Position numbers and translations under genes: made by a program. A stretch of 64,000 nucleotides of DNA, taken from Halomarina pelagica. GTDB taxonomy: Archaea; Halobacteriota; Halobacteria; Halobacteriales; Haloarculaceae. Every line of letters begins with the position of its first letter. The stretch's first letter is position 1. Below the pieces are notes generated by a model. It saw only the letters and a program-made list of their open reading frames with translations, had not been told where the DNA came from and searched no databases. Shown here in pieces: positions 59,761 to 64,000 of this stretch. The stretch spans positions 3,038,001-3,102,000 of the forward strand of contig NZ_CP100454.1 in NCBI RefSeq assembly GCF_024228315.1, written 5' to 3'.

Positions 59761-60794
59761 GCGACAAACCCCGCCAGAGGGACCTCTCGCCTACTGAAGC
59801 TGCAGAACGGTTCATCGCTCGCCGAGAGAAGCGTAACACGGACATGACGGTCCGCAGTTACGCGAACCGGCTCCGCGAGTTCGTCAGGTGGGCTGCAGAG
59901 AACGACATCGAGGCGATGAGGGAGCTTGATGGATGGTGGCTCGACGAGTACGAACGCCACCTCGAAGCGAAGGACAACGCCCCGGCGACGATCAAGGGAA
60001 AGATGTCTTCCCTCGATCAGCTGCTCAAGTACTGCGCGTCGATCGAAGTAGTCGATAGCGATCTCCCCGATAAGCTGGAGATACCGAAACTATCGAAAGA
60101 CGAGGAGACGAGCGATGCGAAGCTTGACGCTGACGATGCGCGGAAACTCCTCTCGTTCTTCCGAGAATCCGTTCGGCACCGCGCCACGGTGCAGCACGTG
60201 ATTTTGGAGCTGATGTGGCACGTCGGCGGCCGTATCAGTTGTTTCCGTGCTCTCGATCTCAGCGATTGGAAGTCGGACGAACGAAAGTTGGAGTTCCGGC
60301 ATCGTCCGCCTACGCGTCTCAAAGACGGGGACGAACACGAGCGCAACGTCGTCGTTCCCGAGGACGTCGCGGAGGTTCTCGACGTCTGGATCGAGCGTAG
60401 TCGCCCGCGGAAGCGTGACGAGCACGGTCGGAGACCGTTGTTTACTACGGTTCAAGGCCGGGCCTCGGGTACGACGTTCCGGTGCTGGGCGTATCAGGCC
60501 ACGCAGCCGTGTCTGTATACTGGGTGTCCGCACAATCGACGACGCGCTTCGTGCGAGTTCACGGAACGCCAGCATTCCAGTAAGTGTCCGTCGAGTCGTG
60601 GTCCCCACGCGATTCGAACGGGTTCGATCACGTGGCAGCTCAACAACGGCCTCTCGTACGTGAAGGTCGCGAAGCGCGTCGCGGCCTCGCCCGAGACGAT
60701 CCGGCGGTACTACGACAAGCCGGACTACGACGAGGAGTTGGAACGGCGGCGTCCGGACACGGAGAAACTCGACATCCTCACGAGTTCGTTCTGA
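59757..60794 (+). CDS. Full-length tyrosine integrase next to attR
   Basis: 345 aa. An N-terminal SAM-like core-binding domain (TEAAERFIARREKRNTDMTVRSYANRLREFVRWA, about residues 12-110) and a catalytic domain with R159 (HVGGRISCFRALDL), H284-x-x-R287 (GPHAIRTGSITWQL) and a Tyr pair at 318-319 (TIRRYYDKPD). Between them an insert with C252, C257, C266 and C277 probably binds zinc, a feature of many haloarchaeal integrases. It should catalyse site-specific insertion into the 3' end of tRNA-Trp and excision; the matching 13-bp core lies 69 bp after its stop. Start at the ATG overlapping the previous stop. Confidence 0.92.
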   Translation: MSDKPRQRDLSPTEAAERFIARREKRNTDMTVRSYANRLREFVRWAAENDIEAMRELDGWWLDEYERHLEAKDNAPATIKGKMSSLDQLLKYCASIEVVDSDLPDKLEIPKLSKDEETSDAKLDADDARKLLSFFRESVRHRATVQHVILELMWHVGGRISCFRALDLSDWKSDERKLEFRHRPPTRLKDGDEHERNVVVPEDVAEVLDVWIERSRPRKRDEHGRRPLFTTVQGRASGTTFRCWAYQATQPCLYTGCPHNRRRASCEFTERQHSSKCPSSRGPHAIRTGSITWQLNNGLSYVKVAKRVAASPETIRRYYDKPDYDEELERRRPDTEKLDILTSSF

Positions 60795-60862
60795 CCATGA
60801 TCACCGTTATCGATAGCCGATACGAAGAACCGACAGAATCCCCGAAAACCGCCAAATCGGGG

Positions 60863-60875
60863 CCCTCCGTCCCCA
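60863..60875 (+). repeat. attR core of the integrated island
   Basis: CCCTCCGTCCCCA, identical to the last 13 bases of tRNA-Trp (11588-11600). Identity stops at both edges of the 13 bp. The tRNA is complete at attL, so the copy here is a scar of integration. Confidence 0.8.
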
Positions 60876-60921
60876 TCTCCTGTCGCGAGCAACTCCGCGA
60901 GCGACGGCGATGACACCCGGA

Positions 60922-60960
60922 GGATTTGAATCAGGGAGCGAGCGTGAGCGAGCGACCGCG
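60922..60960 (+). repeat. tRNA-downstream motif (inverted T arm)
   Basis: GGATTTGAATCAGGGAGC (60922-60939) is identical to 2449-2466 behind tRNA-Lys and is likewise followed by a GAGCGAGCGACCG-type tract. Unlike there, no direct T-arm copy follows. It marks this DNA as the former 3' flank of a tRNA gene, in line with its displacement from tRNA-Trp by the island. Confidence 0.6.
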
Positions 60961-61217
60961 GGCGGTCGAGACGAGCGAGGGCGAACTCGGGTTCTGCTCA
61001 CTCCTCAAACTGGCTCAACTAGACAGTGCCGATAGCTGGTTACTGGCATCCGAGAGCGGAATACCGAAGAGGATCACGAATATTAGTTAACTGACATCAT
61101 AGTGTCTGACTCCGTCTCGATGCAGCGATCTCCTCCGTGCTGCCGACGAGAGAGTAGACTCGTTTACTCCCATCGGATTACGTGGCGGAGCCACGCTGTG
61201 TCCGTCGTTCGGCCTGT

Positions 61218-62294
61218 TCACTCTGTAACGCTCTCGACGATGATCTCGTCCGCTTCGAGTTCTTCGAGAACCGCTCCGAACCCGCCCACCGTGACGGATC
61301 GATCTCCGGTGTCGACTACGAACGCGGCCTGTTCAGCCAAGTGGAAGAGGGAAAGCGGTTCGTCAACGACCGGTTCGCCCGCGTACTGTATCGTCGTGAC
61401 GACGCCGGAGATCTCGCATGGTCTCCTCGTTTCGACCCACCGGCCACGCACCCGGACGTTCACGCTCTGCTCCTCCCGAAGGTACGGTTCGATCATCCTG
61501 ATACAGCTGCGGATCTCGCTGAGTACGACGGGAAGTCGAACGTCCGGATCCGCGTAGATCGGTTTCGCGACCTCCGACAGCCCGGCGAGGTAGAACCACA
61601 GCAGGTACTCGTGGAGCGGGTCGTCGACGAGGAACCCATACTCGTCGGACGATCCGACGTTCAGCGCGAGTCGCGCCTTCCGGTGATCGACGAGCGCGAC
61701 GAACGGCTTTCCCTTACACGGCACTGTCTCGCGCGCTTCGGCACACGCCGCCTCGAAGTCAGCTTCGTCGAGCACTATGTCCTCGTCCGGCCGCGGGTGG
61801 ATCACGATCCGAACGTAGACGTGATTCTCATGGGCGGCCGCGAGCGCCGGCCTGAGTTCGAGGAACTGGGGCGGCGTGACCGCGAGCAGAATGTACTGGT
61901 CGGCCGTTCGAACGTCGCGCTTGGTCCGTTCGAAGACCGTCTCGAACCGTCGTACGACGGTTAGCTCGTGGTCGTGGGGCTCCGACTGGTGCCAGCGGTC
62001 CTCGATCTCCCCGATGGCCGCTTCTAACCGTCCCACGTGGGTCCTGATGTTCGCGAGCGCCTCCGTGGGATCCTTCGCGCGGGCGTAGAGCCGATCCTGT
62101 TTGTACGTGGTGACGTAGCCGTCGTCCTCGAGTCCACGGAGGACGTCGTAGATGCGCGGACCCGGAACGCCGCTCGCGGTGGCGAGGTCGCTCGCCGACG
62201 CCGATCCCAGTTCGAGCAGCGTCACGTAGGCGTCGGCCTGGTACGGCGAGAGGCCGGCGCCCCGGAGTACGGTGATGAGTTCGGCGGTTTCCAT
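61218..62294 (-). CDS. TrmB-family transcriptional regulator
   Basis: 358 aa. The N-terminal winged helix (LRGAGLSPYQADAYVTLLELGSASASDLATASGVPGPRIYDVLRGLEDDGYVTTYKQDRLYARAKDP) is typical of TrmB. A helical linker and a C-terminal effector domain follow (VRIVIHPRPDEDIVLDEADF... DDPLHEYLLWFYLAGLSEVAKPIYAD... VNVRVRGRWVETRRPCEISGVV). TrmB proteins sense sugars; the haloarchaeal one studied controls glycolysis and gluconeogenesis genes. Which sugar and targets apply here is not visible. It stands alone in ordinary chromosome. Confidence 0.92.
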   Translation of the reverse strand: METAELITVLRGAGLSPYQADAYVTLLELGSASASDLATASGVPGPRIYDVLRGLEDDGYVTTYKQDRLYARAKDPTEALANIRTHVGRLEAAIGEIEDRWHQSEPHDHELTVVRRFETVFERTKRDVRTADQYILLAVTPPQFLELRPALAAAHENHVYVRIVIHPRPDEDIVLDEADFEAACAEARETVPCKGKPFVALVDHRKARLALNVGSSDEYGFLVDDPLHEYLLWFYLAGLSEVAKPIYADPDVRLPVVLSEIRSCIRMIEPYLREEQSVNVRVRGRWVETRRPCEISGVVTTIQYAGEPVVDEPLSLFHLAEQAAFVVDTGDRSVTVGGFGAVLEELEADEIIVESVTE

Positions 62295-62607
62295 CTGCCT
62301 GCTCCTACGGAGCGTAACGACAAAACCTCACGCGAGAGAGGAGACCCGACATCGCTGTTGGCTCTACGCGGCGGTAACCGCTGCCGCGATGAACCACCAG
62401 TTGGTGCCGGCTGTGGGTTCCCGTGCTTTCTGTTCGCTCTTCGAGAGATCTCGACGGTGTTTCCAGGCCATTGCAGGAGAGGGTGGGGGAGCAGGGGAGA
62501 TAAGAATTGCCAATTTTCTTAACAATTGCCGTTGTAGGACAACGCCCGTTGTTCCTCGCGGGATTGGGATCTGACTCGACACGAACCGCACCGCAGTGAC
62601 GGGCCCG
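62295..62607. other. Intergenic stretch, no gene seen
   Basis: 313 bp between two minus-strand regulator genes. It has a run of A/T around 62505-62535 (GAATTGCCAATTTTCTTAAC and AATTGCCG), likely the TATA region or operator of the TrmB-like gene; GAATTGCCAATTTTC has partial dyad symmetry. Confidence 0.4.
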
Positions 62608-63243
62608 CTACGAACCGGCGGCGGCGGTTCGTTCGGTTGTCAATCCCGCGGCGAGCGCGCTAACGAGCAGTTCCTGGACCCGGTCGTAATACCCCTCGTC
62701 GTACTCCCGGTACTCGTCTCTGTGGAGTACCATCAGCCCGATCGTCCCGATCAACCCGAGGACCGTGACCGGGTCGTGGTCCGCGATCAGTCCGTCGCTC
62801 CGTTCCTGAATCGATTCGACGTACGGGACGATTTCGGCCAGTCCCTCCCGCTGAATCTCTTCTAATCGCTCCGCCGAGACGTCGTCGCGAAATATCCGTC
62901 TGTAGGTCTCATCGCCGATCATCTGCTGGACGAGCGGGTTGCTCTCGGCGAACTCCCTGTAGCACCGGCACAACCGTTCGAACTCCTCGCGCGGATCGTC
63001 GATGCCCGCCAGTTCGTCCCGAAGGCTCCGGGTGAAGGCGTCCGTCTCACGCTGGAGGATCTCGAGGTACAGGTCGGCCTTCGAGTCGAAAAAGAGGTAG
63101 AACGTGCTCTTCGCGATCCCGACCGGTTCGGTGATGTCCGCGACGTTCGTCTTCTTCGGCCCGAACGCGAGGATCTTCTCGCGGCCGACCTCGACGAGTT
63201 CCTCCCGGATGCGGTCGCGTTCGTCGTCGCTGAATCCGTGCAT
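62608..63243 (-). CDS. TetR-family transcriptional regulator
   Basis: 211 aa. The N-terminal HTH reads REELVEVGREKILAFGPKKTNVADITEPVGIAKSTFYLFFDSKADLYLEIL, a clear TetR DNA-binding domain. The C-terminal ligand domain is all helical. It is divergently arranged with an ABC transporter ATPase gene 96 bp away, the usual setting for a repressor of an efflux or export system that responds to the transported compound. Confidence 0.92.
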   Translation of the reverse strand: MHGFSDDERDRIREELVEVGREKILAFGPKKTNVADITEPVGIAKSTFYLFFDSKADLYLEILQRETDAFTRSLRDELAGIDDPREEFERLCRCYREFAESNPLVQQMIGDETYRRIFRDDVSAERLEEIQREGLAEIVPYVESIQERSDGLIADHDPVTVLGLIGTIGLMVLHRDEYREYDEGYYDRVQELLVSALAAGLTTERTAAAGS

Positions 63244-63339
63244 AGGTCACGTTCGCTGTGAAACTCAATAAACGAGACGATCACTGTTCATGACCTCATG
63301 AACATAAGACGTATGTAGTCACAAAGTCAGAGTACGGGT

Positions 63340-64000
63340 ATGGCGGCCATCGAGGTGACAGACCTGACGAAGGACTACGGGAGCGTGCTCGGCGTCGATT
63401 CGCTCTCGTTCGCCGTCGAGGAGGGGGAGGTGTTCGGCTTCCTCGGCCCGAACGGGGCCGGAAAGACGACGACGATTCGAACGCTCCTCGGATTGCTCGC
63501 GCCGACGTCCGGAACCGCGAGAGTGCTCGGTGCGGACGTCCGCGACGAGGACGCGCTCATCGAGGCGAAGCGACGGATCGGGTACCTGCCGGCTCGCCTC
63601 GGGTTCGACGAGGAGGTGACCGGCGAACGGGTCCTCGACTATCACGCGGCGGTGAAGGGCGACAGCCGGCGGGACGAACTCCTCGAGGTGTTCACGCCGC
63701 CCGTCGAGCGGCCGATCCGGGAGTACTCGACCGGGAACAGGCGGATGCTCGGGATCGTCCAGGCGTTCATGCACGACCCCGACCTCGTCGTCATGGACGA
63801 ACCGACGTCCGGGCTCGATCCCCTCAAGCAGGAGGAGTTCAACGAGTTCATCGGGAGCGAACGCGAGCGCGGAACGACGATCTTCTTCTCCTCGCACGTG
63901 TTGAGCGAGGTTCGGCGCGTCTGCGACCGCGTCGGGATCCTCCGCGCCGGACGGCTCGTCGGACTCGAGGACGTCGAGACGCTGCTCGATCGGGGAGGAA
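63340..64000 (+). CDS. ABC transporter ATP-binding protein (runs off the right edge)
   Basis: The first 220 codons are present. Walker A GPNGAGKTTT, a Q-loop region near RRIGYLPARLGFDEE, signature YSTGNRRMLGI (in place of LSGGQ), Walker B LVVMDEPTSGLD and the H-loop SSHVLSEV are visible. This is a DrrA/CcmA-type ATPase that normally partners an ABC-2 permease encoded downstream (outside the window) for export of a drug, lipid or polysaccharide. The signature with STGN instead of SGGQ is seen in some ABC-2 ATPases. It is probably controlled by the divergent TetR regulator. Confidence 0.93.
   Translation, partial: MAAIEVTDLTKDYGSVLGVDSLSFAVEEGEVFGFLGPNGAGKTTTIRTLLGLLAPTSGTARVLGADVRDEDALIEAKRRIGYLPARLGFDEEVTGERVLDYHAAVKGDSRRDELLEVFTPPVERPIREYSTGNRRMLGIVQAFMHDPDLVVMDEPTSGLDPLKQEEFNEFIGSERERGTTIFFSSHVLSEVRRVCDRVGILRAGRLVGLEDVETLLDRGG

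Larger units (their letters stand above)
11601..60875. mobile_element. Integrated genomic island in tRNA-Trp (about 49.3 kb)
   Basis: It is bounded by the 13-bp direct repeat described as attL and attR. A full-length tyrosine integrase lies at the right end. The flank right of attR carries the GGATTTGAATCAGGGAGC motif also found behind tRNA-Lys, so it looks like original tRNA-downstream chromosome. Inside are two unrelated integrases, phage- or plasmid-like zinc-protein operons, a large membrane-protein cluster, transposon scars, duplicated gene modules, and base composition swinging between GC-rich and AT-rich blocks. The island may be one element with cargo or two stacked elements. Confidence 0.8.
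60795..61217. other. Right island boundary and tRNA-flank chromosome, no gene
   Basis: About 420 bp holding attR and the chromosomal flank. Only short frames. The first 80 bp belong to the island. Confidence 0.6.

Overview
This window comes from a halophilic archaeon (class Halobacteria). The proteins are strongly acidic, most of the sequence is GC-rich with a marked C/G third-position bias, and the tRNA-Trp gene carries the long intron typical of haloarchaea. The gene content is also haloarchaeal: a DUF5794/DUF5795 pair, bacterio-opsin-activator-type regulators, a HalOD1 protein and an SNJ2-type integrase. I cannot name the species from sequence alone.

Layout. Positions 1-11600 are ordinary chromosome: the start of citrate synthase, a TrkA-N/DHH phosphoesterase, tRNA-Lys followed by three tandem copies of its own 3' end, a carboxymuconolactone-decarboxylase-family protein, formamidase, a chaperonin-like protein, an AmiS/UreI-type channel, IMP dehydrogenase, DUF5794/5795 and tRNA-Trp. 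Positions 61000-64000 are chromosome again (TrmB-like regulator, TetR regulator, ABC ATPase).

Between them lies an integrated island of about 49.3 kb (11601-60875). Its left end is the 3' terminus of tRNA-Trp. Its right end is a 13-bp copy of that terminus (CCCTCCGTCCCCA), 69 bp beyond the stop of a full-length tyrosine integrase. The island is a mosaic. (a) 11686-16399 is a tightly overlapping plus-strand operon of small zinc-motif proteins ending in a 691-aa winged-helix protein, probably a replication or early module. (b) 16.4-18.3 kb is AT-rich with little coding. (c) 18.3-32.9 kb is a large cluster of membrane and surface proteins, read divergently from about 29.0 kb, with an 800-aa signal-bearing surface protein, a 909-aa scaffold-like protein, an HExxH membrane metalloprotease and a Walker ATPase. 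It looks like the assembly module of a virus or a vesicle-forming plasmid. (d) 32855-33439 is an SNJ2-type integrase. (e) 33.5-58 kb is a cargo zone with insertion-sequence scars. It holds two glycosyltransferases, a beta-helix protein, two copies of a regulator plus GCS2-ligase module, a hyperacidic secreted repeat protein, regulators, two damaged HicAB modules, a TnpB element and a LAGLIDADG-like protein. (f) 58.3-60.8 kb is a second small operon of zinc and J-domain proteins ending in the integrase next to attR.

Modules (a), (c) and (f) plausibly serve replication, particle or vesicle formation and integration of one element, or of two stacked elements, since there are two unrelated integrases. 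Module (e) is accessory load. The function of module (c) is inferred from architecture and gene order, not from homology I could verify.
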